From: CAVQZC01 sp963718315
GTDB lineage: Bacteria; Actinomycetota; Thermoleophilia; Gaiellales; JAICJC01
DNA: 64,000 bases
Direction of reading: 5' to 3'
Assembly (NCBI GenBank): GCA_963718315.1
Contig: CAVQZC010000007.1
Location: forward strand, 434,001 to 498,000
Shown here: in pieces, positions 23,855 through 32,967 of the stretch
Position numbering within the stretch: the first letter of the stretch is position 1
Layout: each line of letters starts with the position of its first letter
Notes under the pieces: generated by a model
The model's input: only the letters and a program-made list of their open reading frames with translations
Databases searched by the model: none
What the model was told of the DNA's origin: nothing
Program-made: the position numbers and the translations under genes

Positions 23855-25774
23855 ATGCCGGCGGCCGATTGCTGCGGCAGCATGACCGTCGAAGCTCCCC
23901 GCCTGCCGACGCTTGCCGACGAGCCGAACGAGCCCGCCGGCCCCGGCATCAAGCTGACGTACTGGGTGCTCGGCCTGATCCTGGCCGCATACACGGTCTC
24001 GCTCTTCGTGCGCGCCAACGGCGCCGGCTGGACGTGGCTCGACGGCTGGGGAGTCTCGTCCTTCGAGCTGCTGGCCGGCCTGCTCGTGATCGCACGGGCT
24101 GCCCGCAGCGACCGGTACAAGAACTTCGCCGTGGTGCTCGGCATGGGCATGTGCTTCTGGGCGCTCGGCGACTTCGCGATGACCTACGACACGCTGAACG
24201 GCGCGACGCCGCCGGACATCTCGCTGGCCAACATCCTCTGGATCGGCTTCTTCCCGTTCGCCTACGTCGCCGTGATGATGTGGATGCGGATCGAGGCGCG
24301 GAAGATGACGCTCGCCAACTACCTGGACGGCGTGATGGCCGCCCTGGCCGCCAGCGCCGTGTTCGTCGCCTTCTTCTTCGGCGTCACCAACCAGGCGGCC
24401 GGCGGCGACGTGAAGGCCACGGCGATCAACCTCGTCTACCCGATGGGCGACCTCTTCCTGTTCGTCCTCATCCTGGTCGGGATCATGCTCCTGCCGGTGG
24501 GCAACAAGGCCCGCTGGTGGCTGGTCGGCGCGGCCTGTCTCGTGAACACGAGTGGCGACGTGGCGGCGCTGTTCCCAGGCGTGGTGGCGACCCGCCTCGG
24601 CTTTGTGTCCAACTCCGACGCGTGGCCGATTTCGTTGTTCCTGATCTCACTGGCGGTGTGGATGCGGCCGCGCCTTCCCGAGCGCGAGCTGAGCGAGCTG
24701 AAGCCAAGCTTCGTGCTGCCCAGCATCGCTGCCGGCACGGCGCTGTTCGTCGTCCTCGTCGATTCGCTCGGCTACCACGCCAACCAGGCCGGGATGCTGC
24801 TGGCAAGCGCCGCCCTGATCACGGCCGGCATCCGCTTTGGCATCTCGCTCAACCAGCTGCGCAGCCTGAACGAGCAGAGGCACCGCCAGCTCGAAGAGGC
24901 CGCCCGGCTCGACCAGGAGTCGCGCGAGAAGCTGCAGGTTGCCCTCGGCGACCTCGAGAGCTCGGCCCACGCCGAGCAGGAATCGCGCGAGGCGCTCCAG
25001 GTCGCGATGCGCGACTACTCGGAGTTCTCGGCCCGCGCAGCCGAGGGAGCCAGCCATCAGTCGGCGGCGCTCGCCTCGACCGAGAACACGGTGGCCGAGG
25101 TCTCGACGGCCGCGAACACCACCGCCGAGAAGGCGACCGAGGTCGCCCAGCGAGCCCGAGACTCCCTCAGGGTCAGCGACGACGGCGCGGCTGCGGTCGC
25201 GACGATCAGCGCGACCATGGAGGAGATTCGCGCGCGGGTCGAGGAGATCGCCAACGATATCCAGGCGCTGTCGGGGCGCACGCAGCAGATCGGCGAGATC
25301 ACCGTCACCGTCAACCAGCTTGCCGACCGGTCGAAGCTGCTGGCGCTGAACGCCAGCATCGAGGCGGCTCGCGCAGGGGAGCACGGCCGGGGCTTCGGCG
25401 TCGTCGCCGACGAGGTGCGCAGCCTGTCCGAGCAGTCCAAGGAGGCTACGGCCCAGGTCGAGAGCGCGCTTGCCGAGATCCAGGACGCGACCGCGGCCGC
25501 GGTGCGGGCCAGCGCCGAGGGCACCAGGGTCGTCGAACGCGGCCTCGAGCTCACCTCGCAGGCGGGCGAGGTCATCAACAGCCTCACCGAGACGATCCGG
25601 GAAGCGTCCCTGTCCGCTGCCGAGATCGCCGCCTCAGCCGAGCAGGAGCGCGCCGGCATCGACGAGATCGCCGCCTCGGTGCGCAGCGTCAACGAGGCTG
25701 CTGAGCACCTGAACAAGCTTTACCGCAGCCTGCAGAACCCCGGCTCCCAGGCCGAGTTCAGCGACGCCGCGTAG
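23855..25774 (+). CDS. Methyl-accepting-chemotaxis-type signalling protein with multi-pass N-terminus
   Basis: About 640 residues. The N-terminal half has eight to nine hydrophobic segments (LTYWVLGLILAAYTVSLFV; FFPFAYVAVMMWMRI; DLFLFVLILVGIMLLPVG and others) instead of a periplasmic sensor loop. A coiled coil follows (NEQRHRQLEEAARLDQESRE), then a full MCP signalling hairpin whose tip holds LLALNASIEAARAGEHGRGF and GVVADEVRSLSEQS. I see no HAMP motif. ATG 23855 touches AAGAAGGG; ATG 23882 is the other candidate. No che genes lie in the window, so its partner kinase is elsewhere. Confidence 0.85.
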   Translation: MPAADCCGSMTVEAPRLPTLADEPNEPAGPGIKLTYWVLGLILAAYTVSLFVRANGAGWTWLDGWGVSSFELLAGLLVIARAARSDRYKNFAVVLGMGMCFWALGDFAMTYDTLNGATPPDISLANILWIGFFPFAYVAVMMWMRIEARKMTLANYLDGVMAALAASAVFVAFFFGVTNQAAGGDVKATAINLVYPMGDLFLFVLILVGIMLLPVGNKARWWLVGAACLVNTSGDVAALFPGVVATRLGFVSNSDAWPISLFLISLAVWMRPRLPERELSELKPSFVLPSIAAGTALFVVLVDSLGYHANQAGMLLASAALITAGIRFGISLNQLRSLNEQRHRQLEEAARLDQESREKLQVALGDLESSAHAEQESREALQVAMRDYSEFSARAAEGASHQSAALASTENTVAEVSTAANTTAEKATEVAQRARDSLRVSDDGAAAVATISATMEEIRARVEEIANDIQALSGRTQQIGEITVTVNQLADRSKLLALNASIEAARAGEHGRGFGVVADEVRSLSEQSKEATAQVESALAEIQDATAAAVRASAEGTRVVERGLELTSQAGEVINSLTETIREASLSAAEIAASAEQERAGIDEIAASVRSVNEAAEHLNKLYRSLQNPGSQAEFSDAA

Positions 25775-26090
25775 CCGCTCGGCAGCCGTCTTTCGGGCGG
25801 CGATGTTTAGCGCATTCGCTGCTCGGGTAGAGCGCGATCGGACAGAGGGGTGCCGCGGCCGGCCGTCTCCAGCCTGTCACCGGTCGCGGCGGCCTCTCTC
25901 AGCGGAACACGGGATGGTGGCCGGCCTCATCCCCTCCGGCCACCGTCCCGTTCCGCATCATCATCATCCAGGGGCAGGTTTGACCCGCGCCCCGCGAGGG
26001 TATGGGGCGGGTTCCTCGCTGAAAGGCGCGGAAGGAGCGCCGGGGTCCCTGGCCCCGGCGCTACCAGTTTCCAGGGTCTGCGGGAGCTGG
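25775..26090. other. Intergenic stretch without a gene
   Basis: About 315 bp between the chemoreceptor-like gene and a converging PRC-barrel gene. I see no convincing frame or RNA. Confidence 0.4.
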
Positions 26091-26462
26091 CTACTCGGTG
26101 CGGTCCTGGCCGGTCTTGTGCTCGAACCAGGTTTCGAACCGCGCCGTCCGGCTCGCCTTGTCGGGCTCGATTCGGGCGCTCTCGGGAACGTCGTGGAGCG
26201 GAAGCGCGCGAGCGTCCTCGGCCGTGATCGAGAGGGTGATCCGCCCGGGATCGATCGACGCGACCTGGTCGGCCTCGACGTAGTGCGGGCGATCCTCGTA
26301 GTTGTGAAACACGAAGGAGCCGCCGTGTTGCGTGATTGCCAGGCCGTCGAAGATGTCCTCGCCGTCGTCGCCGACCACCATGAACAGCTTCCCAACCAAC
26401 TGTCCGTCGGAGGACTCGACGTCCCAACCGTGCTCGATGCTTTTCCAGGAGATGGAGGTCAT
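26091..26462 (-). CDS. PRC-barrel-like domain protein
   Basis: A 123-residue, mainly beta protein that resembles DUF2171/PRC-barrel domains: WDVESSDGQLVGKLFMVVGD, then SFVFHNYEDRPHYVEADQVA, then RITLSITAEDARALP. Such domains bind proteins or RNA or sense envelope stress. Start MTSISWKS at 26462 has GGAGA nearby, and the longer frame has no support. Function is inferred from fold resemblance only. Confidence 0.6.
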   Translation of the reverse strand: MTSISWKSIEHGWDVESSDGQLVGKLFMVVGDDGEDIFDGLAITQHGGSFVFHNYEDRPHYVEADQVASIDPGRITLSITAEDARALPLHDVPESARIEPDKASRTARFETWFEHKTGQDRTE

Positions 26463-26642
26463 GAGCTGACGATAGCTCGGAGAACAGATGCGGGTGGGAA
26501 CTCCGCTCAAGTCCCCACCCGCGTGCGTGTCCCCCGTGGGAACTGCTGCCCGGAAGATCGACGGGCGCGCTCGTGTTCTTTACGCCGCCAGGGCGCAGCT
26601 ACGGTGAACTGGGGGAGGGGCTACGGAAGTCCGGTGGTGCGC

Positions 26643-27443
26643 CTACTCCGAATTGGGGAGGGGGGCGTCTCGCTGGGCCGCCTCGACGCGCTGCTGCTCC
26701 CGGTTTGCCAGGATCAGCAGGAGGGCTGCGATGCCCGCCAGGTACACCAGCGACTGCTCCGCCGTCATCACAACCCCGCCCAGGTTCTGGTCTTCGGTGG
26801 GCGACATCCCCAGCACCCGCGGGGTGTGGGTGTAGTACGGGTAGAAGGGGTGGGGGATGAACGTCAGGCCCAGTCCCAGGAACGACACCGCCACGAACGC
26901 CACGATCAGGTAGGGCACGAGGCCCACCGGCGACCTGCCGCCCCAGCGGGTTCCCACCACCGGCGACCAGAAGGCAAAGCCGGCGCCGATCAGCACCGCG
27001 TGCTCGAGGTTCAACCACTCCGGGTGGGAGACGGCGGCGTCGTAGATGGCCGCCAGATGAACCCCGTACCAGGTCACCAGCCAGATCGGGAGGGCGACCA
27101 TCGGCTGTGCGAAGACGTGCAGCGGGCGGGGGATCACGGCCGAGCAGCGGCTCCACATCGCCGCCGTCAGCCCGAGTAGGACGAGCGGCGGTGCGATGTC
27201 GGCGATCAGTGCGTTCTGGGCCAGATGGGCGAGCAGCAGGTAGTTGACCGCCAGCGTCTCGAGCGGGGAGTTCAGTGAGGCGCCGATCAGCGCGACGCCA
27301 GTCACAAACGACGCCATCATCAGCACCGGCGGTCGATCGCTTCGCGCGGCGCGGAAGTAGAGCACGAGTGCGGCCACCGCGAGGAGGGCGAAGAGAGGCT
27401 CGAACGTGAAGGACCCGGGGCTCGGGGCGGCCAGGATTCCCAT
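26643..27443 (-). CDS. CtaG-family membrane protein (cytochrome c oxidase assembly type)
   Basis: A 266-residue membrane protein with seven predicted helices of the CtaG_Cox11-unrelated (caa3_CtaG) family. It has the LLLAHLAQNALIADIAPPLVLLGL segment with histidine, WLVTWYGVHLAAIYDAAVSH, and LEHAVLIGAGFAFWSPVVG. This family is linked to copper delivery to haem-copper oxidases. The long reading frame upstream of MGILAAPS is a shadow of the divergent paralogue. Only 69 bp separate the two starts. Confidence 0.8.
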   Translation of the reverse strand: MGILAAPSPGSFTFEPLFALLAVAALVLYFRAARSDRPPVLMMASFVTGVALIGASLNSPLETLAVNYLLLAHLAQNALIADIAPPLVLLGLTAAMWSRCSAVIPRPLHVFAQPMVALPIWLVTWYGVHLAAIYDAAVSHPEWLNLEHAVLIGAGFAFWSPVVGTRWGGRSPVGLVPYLIVAFVAVSFLGLGLTFIPHPFYPYYTHTPRVLGMSPTEDQNLGGVVMTAEQSLVYLAGIAALLLILANREQQRVEAAQRDAPLPNSE

Positions 27444-27512
27444 CCTCCGGCTGAGTATCGCAGGGAGCTTCTGTGCGATGCTGCGATGCATGCGACCGGC
27501 TCGGGGAGCGAG

Positions 27513-28328
27513 ATGAGCAACCTGTTCCAGCTGGGGACGGATCCAGCGTGGCTGGTGGCGATCTTGCTGTTCGCGCTCGACTACGCATTGGTCGCCCGGT
27601 CGCTCGCGCGGCGCGGCTCGCCCGTGCCCTGGCGGGCGCGGCTGGCATGGATCGCCGGGCTGGTGGTGCTGGCCGCCGCCCTGCTGAGCCGGATCGAGCA
27701 CCTTGCCACCACCTCGATGCTGAGCTTTCACCTGCTCCAGAACGTGATGCTGGCCGATTGGGCGCCGCCGCTGCTGCTGCTCGGGCTGACGGCGCCCATG
27801 GTCGCAGCCGTTGGCGCGCGCTTGCCCATGCACCGGATCGGGCGACCCGGGGTCGCGCTCGGCGCGTGGCTCACGGCGTGGTATGTGATCCACCTGCCAC
27901 CGGTCTACGACGCCGCGCTGCACAGCCAGGCAGCGCTTGGGGTGGAGCATCTCGTCTTCCTGCTGACCGGCCTGGTGTTCTGGTGGCCGGACATCGTCGA
28001 CGGCTACCTATCGGCGCGCGGCCGCGTGATCTACCTCTTCGTCGCGATGGTGGCGATGATGCCGCTCGACATCTTCATCGCGCTGTATCCGCGCGGCCTC
28101 TACTCGTTCTACGCGAACACCGAGAAGCTCGGTGGGATCAGCGTGCTCACGGATCAGCGCATCGCCGGCGCGGGAGCGCTGGCCGCCGAGACGCTGGTGC
28201 TCGGCACCGCGCTCGGCTTCGCGGTCGCGCAGCTGATTCGAAGCGAGCGCCGGCAGTCCGCAAACCCGACAGCCGTGGCCGGCACCCCTCGAGTGCCACC
28301 CACGGCTGTCAGCATGCCCCCCCAGTGA
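27513..28328 (+). CDS. CtaG-family membrane protein (paralogue)
   Basis: A 271-residue paralogue of its divergent neighbour. The same landmarks occur in order (SFHLLQNVMLADWAPPLLLL; AWYVIHLPPVYDAALHSQ; VEHLVFLLTGLVFWWPDIV) and the C-terminus is Pro-rich. ATG 27513 follows GGGGAGCGAG. A divergent CtaG pair suggests shared control, perhaps by copper or oxygen, with each serving a different oxidase; no oxidase genes are in the window. Confidence 0.8.
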   Translation: MSNLFQLGTDPAWLVAILLFALDYALVARSLARRGSPVPWRARLAWIAGLVVLAAALLSRIEHLATTSMLSFHLLQNVMLADWAPPLLLLGLTAPMVAAVGARLPMHRIGRPGVALGAWLTAWYVIHLPPVYDAALHSQAALGVEHLVFLLTGLVFWWPDIVDGYLSARGRVIYLFVAMVAMMPLDIFIALYPRGLYSFYANTEKLGGISVLTDQRIAGAGALAAETLVLGTALGFAVAQLIRSERRQSANPTAVAGTPRVPPTAVSMPPQ

Positions 28329-28334
28329 AACTGT

Positions 28335-28350
28335 CCGGCCTTGCGGCCGG
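28335..28350. terminator. Hairpin between convergent genes
   Basis: CCGGCC-TTGC-GGCCGG (28335-28350) is a perfect six-base stem with a tetraloop, between the stops of two convergent genes. Confidence 0.5.
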
Positions 28351-28353
28351 CGA

Positions 28354-28557
28354 TCAGACCATCGCGCGGTGCGTTCCGGTGATCCGCCAGGCGCTGTCGC
28401 GCCGCAGCCAGACCTCGGTCACGGTCTCGTACCCATCGTGGTAGGAGACGAGTGCGGTGTCGTCCGCGATCGTGATCGTGCCGTCCTCGATGCCGTGCTC
28501 CGACAGCATCATCTCGAGCTCGGTGACCGGATCGATTGCGATTGTCATCGTCGTCAT
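28354..28557 (-). CDS. Small hypothetical protein
   Basis: A 67-residue alpha/beta protein (TITIADDTALVSYHDGYETV; EVWLRRDSAWRITGTHRAMV) whose pattern recalls a trimmed SnoaL/NTF2-like sheet. ATG 28557 lies after GAGGGGGG. No firm family. Confidence 0.6.
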   Translation of the reverse strand: MTTMTIAIDPVTELEMMLSEHGIEDGTITIADDTALVSYHDGYETVTEVWLRRDSAWRITGTHRAMV

Positions 28558-28814
28558 TGTGAGACCCCCCTCACGTGTCGGCCGCTGACCCCTGCGCGAC
28601 CTGATACTCACGTTATCGCCGCATCCCGGCGGTGATCAACCTGCAAGCTGGAGTATTTGCAAAACCATTACAGTTTCCGGTTTCCCTTCCAGGATCCCTC
28701 GCCCGCTGCCCGGCCGGCGCGCGAAAACCGAGCCTCGCACGAAGCAAGGGAGGGACAGTGCTCTGCACGGCCCGAGCGCAGCGACACCGCGAGGCGATGG
28801 TTTGCAGCCGTCGG

Positions 28815-30239
28815 CTACCTGCAGGTGATCGTGCCGGTGTCGAACAGCTTGGCGGTGGAGGGGTTCGACCCGGTGACCTCCCAGTACTGGTACACCGCGT
28901 GGTCGGAGTAGAGCATCAGCTTCAGCGCGCCCCACGACGTGTTCTGGCGAATCGCGGAGCGGCTGTCGTTGGTGTTCCACGTCTGGGCGAGGACGTTGCC
29001 ACCGGTGCCGACGATGAACTGCGTCATGCCTGCGGACTGGGTGGTCACCTGGCCCGAGTTGTTCAGTGGCTGCCAGCGCTCGTAGACGTGCGAGTGGGCG
29101 TTGATGATGAGGTCGTTGCCGTACGGGTAGAGCTGGTTCCAGAACGCGACCGTCGACGGCTTCCGGAGACTGATGTCCGAGAAGCGTGCGGCGTGCCAGA
29201 AGGCGAGCGTGCACGGGTGTGTCGACCTGGGACGCGCGGCGAGGTCGGCGGCCAGGTCCTTCTGGAGCCAGGTCCCCTGCGGAGTGACCGGATTCAGGCT
29301 CATGCCGACGTTGCTGTTGAGGCTGATGATGTGCCAGGCGTTGTGCGTCGGGCCGCCGACGTTGAGGCTGTACCAGCTACCGCCGCCGCCCTTCTTGGTG
29401 GGCGATCCGTTGGGGAAGTTCCAGTACCAGAAGTAGCCCGAGCCGTCGGTCAGCTCCTTGTACTCGTGGTTGCCGATCGTCGGCACGGTGATGTTCGCAT
29501 TGCCGCCGTACAGCGGGTTGTAGAAGTTCATGAACTCGTCGGGCATGCCGCGCTGGTAGACGTCGCCCAGGTACATCAGCATGTTCGGGTTCCAGGAGTG
29601 GACGAGGTTGGCCACGTTCTGCGTCTGCGGAGAGCCGGAGGGGCCGTCGCCGAAGGCGGCCACGGTGAACGGATACGTGCTGTCCTGACTGAAGATGGGG
29701 AGCAGCCCGTTGTTCTGGATCGGGGACGGGAAGCTGCCGGGCATCGAGTTGCTGATCTGCACCTTGAGGCTCGCCGAGGCCGGGACGCCGTCGAGCTGGA
29801 TCTGCGCGGCGAGCGTCGCGGACTTGTTCTGATACTGAGACGTTCCCCACGTCCAGGTGTAGGTGCGGTTCCCGGTCACCCCCGAGGTCGAGTAGAGCTG
29901 GGTCAGCGTGTAGTTGCCGTTGAACAGCCAGCTCAGGCAGCCGGACGGCGTCAGCCGCTGGCCGGAGCAGCCTCGCACCTCACCGGCCGGGAGCTTGGCC
30001 GGGGCGTAGGTGACCGTGGCCGTGATCTTGGTGTTCCCAATCACCGTCACCGGCGTGCCGGCGGTGGGGCTGACGGCGACGCCGCCCTGCGGCTGCACCG
30101 ACGTGATGCAGACCGTCCCGGTGGTGCCCTGCTTGTCCTTGATGCTGGTACAGATGCTTGCATGCGCGGTCGAAACCACGCCGAACCACGCCGCGGCTGA
30201 GAGCGCAGCCACCAGCCCGAACCGAATCAGAGCACGCAT
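28815..30239 (-). CDS. Secreted metallophosphoesterase (purple acid phosphatase-like)
   Basis: A 474-residue exported protein with a signal peptide (FGLVAALSAAAWFGVVSTAH, cut near AHA). An N-terminal beta domain of about 190 residues is followed by a calcineurin-like phosphoesterase domain with all metal-binding blocks in order: FGDGPSG, YLGDVYQRG, GNHEY, WHAARF and NAHSHVYERW. It probably hydrolyses phosphate esters outside the cell for phosphate supply. ATG 30239 is preferred; a GTG six bases earlier is possible. Confidence 0.88.
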   Translation of the reverse strand: MRALIRFGLVAALSAAAWFGVVSTAHASICTSIKDKQGTTGTVCITSVQPQGGVAVSPTAGTPVTVIGNTKITATVTYAPAKLPAGEVRGCSGQRLTPSGCLSWLFNGNYTLTQLYSTSGVTGNRTYTWTWGTSQYQNKSATLAAQIQLDGVPASASLKVQISNSMPGSFPSPIQNNGLLPIFSQDSTYPFTVAAFGDGPSGSPQTQNVANLVHSWNPNMLMYLGDVYQRGMPDEFMNFYNPLYGGNANITVPTIGNHEYKELTDGSGYFWYWNFPNGSPTKKGGGGSWYSLNVGGPTHNAWHIISLNSNVGMSLNPVTPQGTWLQKDLAADLAARPRSTHPCTLAFWHAARFSDISLRKPSTVAFWNQLYPYGNDLIINAHSHVYERWQPLNNSGQVTTQSAGMTQFIVGTGGNVLAQTWNTNDSRSAIRQNTSWGALKLMLYSDHAVYQYWEVTGSNPSTAKLFDTGTITCR

Positions 30240-30386
30240 GCCCACAGAGCCGACCCCCGAGTCAGGAAACTGATCGACAGGGTACCCGCGGTTCCGGAGG
30301 GCGGCAAGGGCGTCACCCCGCTCTTACCCAGGTATTGGCATTCCTGGGAGCGCCGTCCGGGACCGCGCCGATACTCCGGCCTGGGA

Positions 30387-32915
30387 ATGCGCGTCACCGC
30401 TCCGCATCGACGCTTGAAGGTCGCCATCCTGCCGCTGATGGCGGTGGTCGGGCTGCTCGCGATGTCCGGGGACGCCGCGATCGCGGCCGGCGGCTGGACG
30501 ACCGGCGGGCCGTTCGGAGGGCCGGTCGATGGAGTCGCCGTCGACCCGTCCAACCCATCCATCGCATACGCCGTCGGCGCCACCGGCGGGTTGTTCCGCA
30601 CTGCTGACGCCGGGCGCACGTGGGCTCGCTGCCCCGACTCCGACGGCGCCCGGTCGGTCACGTTCGACCCGCATTCGGGCGTGGTGTTCGCCGGGTTCAG
30701 CAACGTCGGAGTCGAGGTGTCCGCGGCCGTCTCCTGCTTCTTCATCCAGACCGGGTCGGGTCTGCCCCAGAGCGACTGGTACATCGTCGCCGTGCAGCCG
30801 CCGCCGGGCCACGTCCTGTATGCCGGAACGGACGGGGTGGGCGTCTACCGCAGCACCGATAACGGCACGACCTGGCACGCGGCCAACGGTGGGATTGCGA
30901 CGGCCGCCATCACCTCCGTCGCGGTCGACGCACGTCAGGTGGGCACGGTGCTGGCGACCACCGAGGAGGGTGCCGTCTACCGGACGACCGATGCCGGCGC
31001 GAGCTGGGATCCCACCGCCGTGCAAGCCTCGGCGGTGGTTGCGGACCCGTTCCACGCCGGGGTGCTGTTCGCCGACGGCCAGCGCAGCGCCGATGACGGG
31101 GTCACCTGGTCGGTCAGTCCGCTGCCGTTCACGCACCTGGCACCGGATCTGTCGGCCAGCGGGGTGCTCTACGCGGTGACCGCGACGGATGGCATCGAGC
31201 GCGGGTACCGCAGCACGGATGACGGCCTCACCTGGTCGGCGGGCAGCCTGCTGCCGCCGGCGTCAGGGCGCATCGCCGCCCTGTCCGCCGCCGCCGCACG
31301 GGTCTATGCCGGGGCCGGCAACGGCCTGGCCACCACGGTCTGGGGCTCGCCCTGGACGCAATCGCTGACCGGCCTCGACCAGATCCCCGACCGGGAGGTG
31401 GCCGTCGCCGCCCTGAGCGGCCAGAAGCTGGTTGCCCCGGCGCCCACCGCGGGCGCATTCGGGAGCAGCAACCTCGGGGCGACCTGGTCGAAGATGGCCC
31501 TGCCGACCCAGATCCAGGGGGCCACGATCGACCCGACTTCCTCGCCGTTCGAGTACGCAGCCGGTGAGAGCGGGTCGATCTTCCGCAGCGTGAACGGCGG
31601 TGTGTCCTGGATCCGAGCAGTTGCCGGCACCGGCGATCAGACGGTGCAGGCGTTCGCCGTCGACCCGGCACACCCCGCGGTGGTCTACGCGGCGGCCGTG
31701 GCCACGTTCCCCGGCTCCGGCGGGGGCGTGCTGCGCAGCCTCGACCATGGAGTGGTCTGGAAGCACCTTCCCGGGCTCGAGACCGGACAGGTGCTGGACG
31801 TAGCGGTCGACGGTGAGCACGGGGGGACGGTGTACGCAGCCACGGGGACGGGTGTCGACACGAGCACCGACGGCGGCGAGGAGTGGCGGGCCGGCACCGG
31901 GCTGCCGGCACACCCGGTCGTCGACGTGGCGACTGATCCGCTTCGGGCCGGCGCCGTCTACGCCGTTCAGCGAACCGGCGTCTTCGCTTCGACCGATTCC
32001 GGCGCCACCTGGCACGCGCTTGCGCCTCTGCACGGGTTGATCGCCGTCGCTGTCGACCCGGCCAACGGGACGCTGTATGCGGCGGGACGCGGCGCGACGC
32101 CGTTGGTCTGGGCGAGCCACGACCGTGGGGACAGCTGGACGCCCATCGACGCCGGCCTTCCCGCCCAGGCGATGCCAGAAGGGCTCTCGGTGGCTCCCGA
32201 CGGCACGCTGGTGGTCGGTACCGACGCCGGCGTCTACACCCTGCCGCCCGCAGTCCGGCATCCGATGATCGCCGCGCGGCCGCGACCGGCATTCATGCTG
32301 GGCACGCAGGTGGGCGCGGCGACCGCGCCGGTACTGGTGTCGTGGCTTGCACACCCGGTGCCGCCCGAGTGCGCCTTCCAGCTCAACCGCATGGCGGGTG
32401 GGGAACGGGCTGGTGTGGAGCTGAGCACCGAGCGAGCTCAGGCAGCCAGGGTGACTGTCCTGTCGGGGGTGCGGCAGCAGTACCTGGCCCGCGCACGGGC
32501 ATGCGAAGGCCCGGTCGGCGCCTGGGTCTGGGGGCCCGCGTTCGCCCTCGGCATCGTTCCCGATACGAGCCCGCGGCTGGTCGCCGGTCACAACTGGTCG
32601 GAGTCGCCGCTTCGCGGCGCCCAGGGCGGGACCGTCCGCTTCGCGGTCGCCCGCGGGGCGACGATGTCGTTCACCTTCACCGGCCGTGCGGTCTCGTGGA
32701 TCGCGCCACGCCGGCCCAGTGACGGTGAGGCGGTCGTCGCGCTGGACGGGCACCCGGTCGCGCTCGTTCACCTGCACGCCGACTCGCTGCAGCTACGGCG
32801 AGTCGTCTGGGACGCCCGGTTCCAGCAGGTCGGCACCCACCACGTCACCATCACGGTGGTCGGCACACCCGGGCATCCCCGGGTCGACGTCGACAGCATG
32901 CTCGTCCTGGCCTGA
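30387..32915 (+). CDS. Secreted BNR/Asp-box beta-propeller protein
   Basis: An 842-residue exported protein with a signal peptide (AILPLMAVVGLLAMSGDAAI). It has at least ten Asp-box repeats of the S.D.G.TW type (RTADAGRTW, RSTDNGTTW, RTTDAGASW, RSTDDGLTW, RSVNGGVSW, ASTDSGATW, ASHDRGDSW), which build sortilin- or sialidase-like propellers. The last 200 residues form a separate beta domain (FTGRAVSWIAPRR; HHVTITVVGTPGHPRVDVDS). No sialidase arginine triad is apparent, so it may bind rather than cut glycans. It diverges from the phosphoesterase gene. Confidence 0.82.
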   Translation: MRVTAPHRRLKVAILPLMAVVGLLAMSGDAAIAAGGWTTGGPFGGPVDGVAVDPSNPSIAYAVGATGGLFRTADAGRTWARCPDSDGARSVTFDPHSGVVFAGFSNVGVEVSAAVSCFFIQTGSGLPQSDWYIVAVQPPPGHVLYAGTDGVGVYRSTDNGTTWHAANGGIATAAITSVAVDARQVGTVLATTEEGAVYRTTDAGASWDPTAVQASAVVADPFHAGVLFADGQRSADDGVTWSVSPLPFTHLAPDLSASGVLYAVTATDGIERGYRSTDDGLTWSAGSLLPPASGRIAALSAAAARVYAGAGNGLATTVWGSPWTQSLTGLDQIPDREVAVAALSGQKLVAPAPTAGAFGSSNLGATWSKMALPTQIQGATIDPTSSPFEYAAGESGSIFRSVNGGVSWIRAVAGTGDQTVQAFAVDPAHPAVVYAAAVATFPGSGGGVLRSLDHGVVWKHLPGLETGQVLDVAVDGEHGGTVYAATGTGVDTSTDGGEEWRAGTGLPAHPVVDVATDPLRAGAVYAVQRTGVFASTDSGATWHALAPLHGLIAVAVDPANGTLYAAGRGATPLVWASHDRGDSWTPIDAGLPAQAMPEGLSVAPDGTLVVGTDAGVYTLPPAVRHPMIAARPRPAFMLGTQVGAATAPVLVSWLAHPVPPECAFQLNRMAGGERAGVELSTERAQAARVTVLSGVRQQYLARARACEGPVGAWVWGPAFALGIVPDTSPRLVAGHNWSESPLRGAQGGTVRFAVARGATMSFTFTGRAVSWIAPRRPSDGEAVVALDGHPVALVHLHADSLQLRRVVWDARFQQVGTHHVTITVVGTPGHPRVDVDSMLVLA

Positions 32916-32953
32916 GCGCTCCGCACCGCGGTCGCAGGCAGCCTAGGGCCGGA

Positions 32954-32959
32954 TAGACT
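32954..32959 (+). promoter_or_regulatory. -10-like box, leaderless start
   Basis: TAGACT eight bases before the ATG at 32968 without a ribosome site. One of a set of similar arrangements at 3466, 17384, 22746, 38343, 49228 and 58385. Confidence 0.4.
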
Positions 32960-32967
32960 GTGTGCCG

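Noticed and set aside
25803..27179. 458-residue plus-strand frame
   Set aside because: Antisense shadow of the PRC-barrel and CtaG genes; low-complexity Arg/Gly/His text without domain pattern.
28632..30200. 522-residue plus-strand frame
   Set aside because: Antisense to the phosphoesterase, whose signal peptide and five metal motifs settle the coding strand.
31263..32777. 504-residue minus-strand frame
   Set aside because: Antisense to the BNR propeller gene; composition typical of GC-rich shadows.
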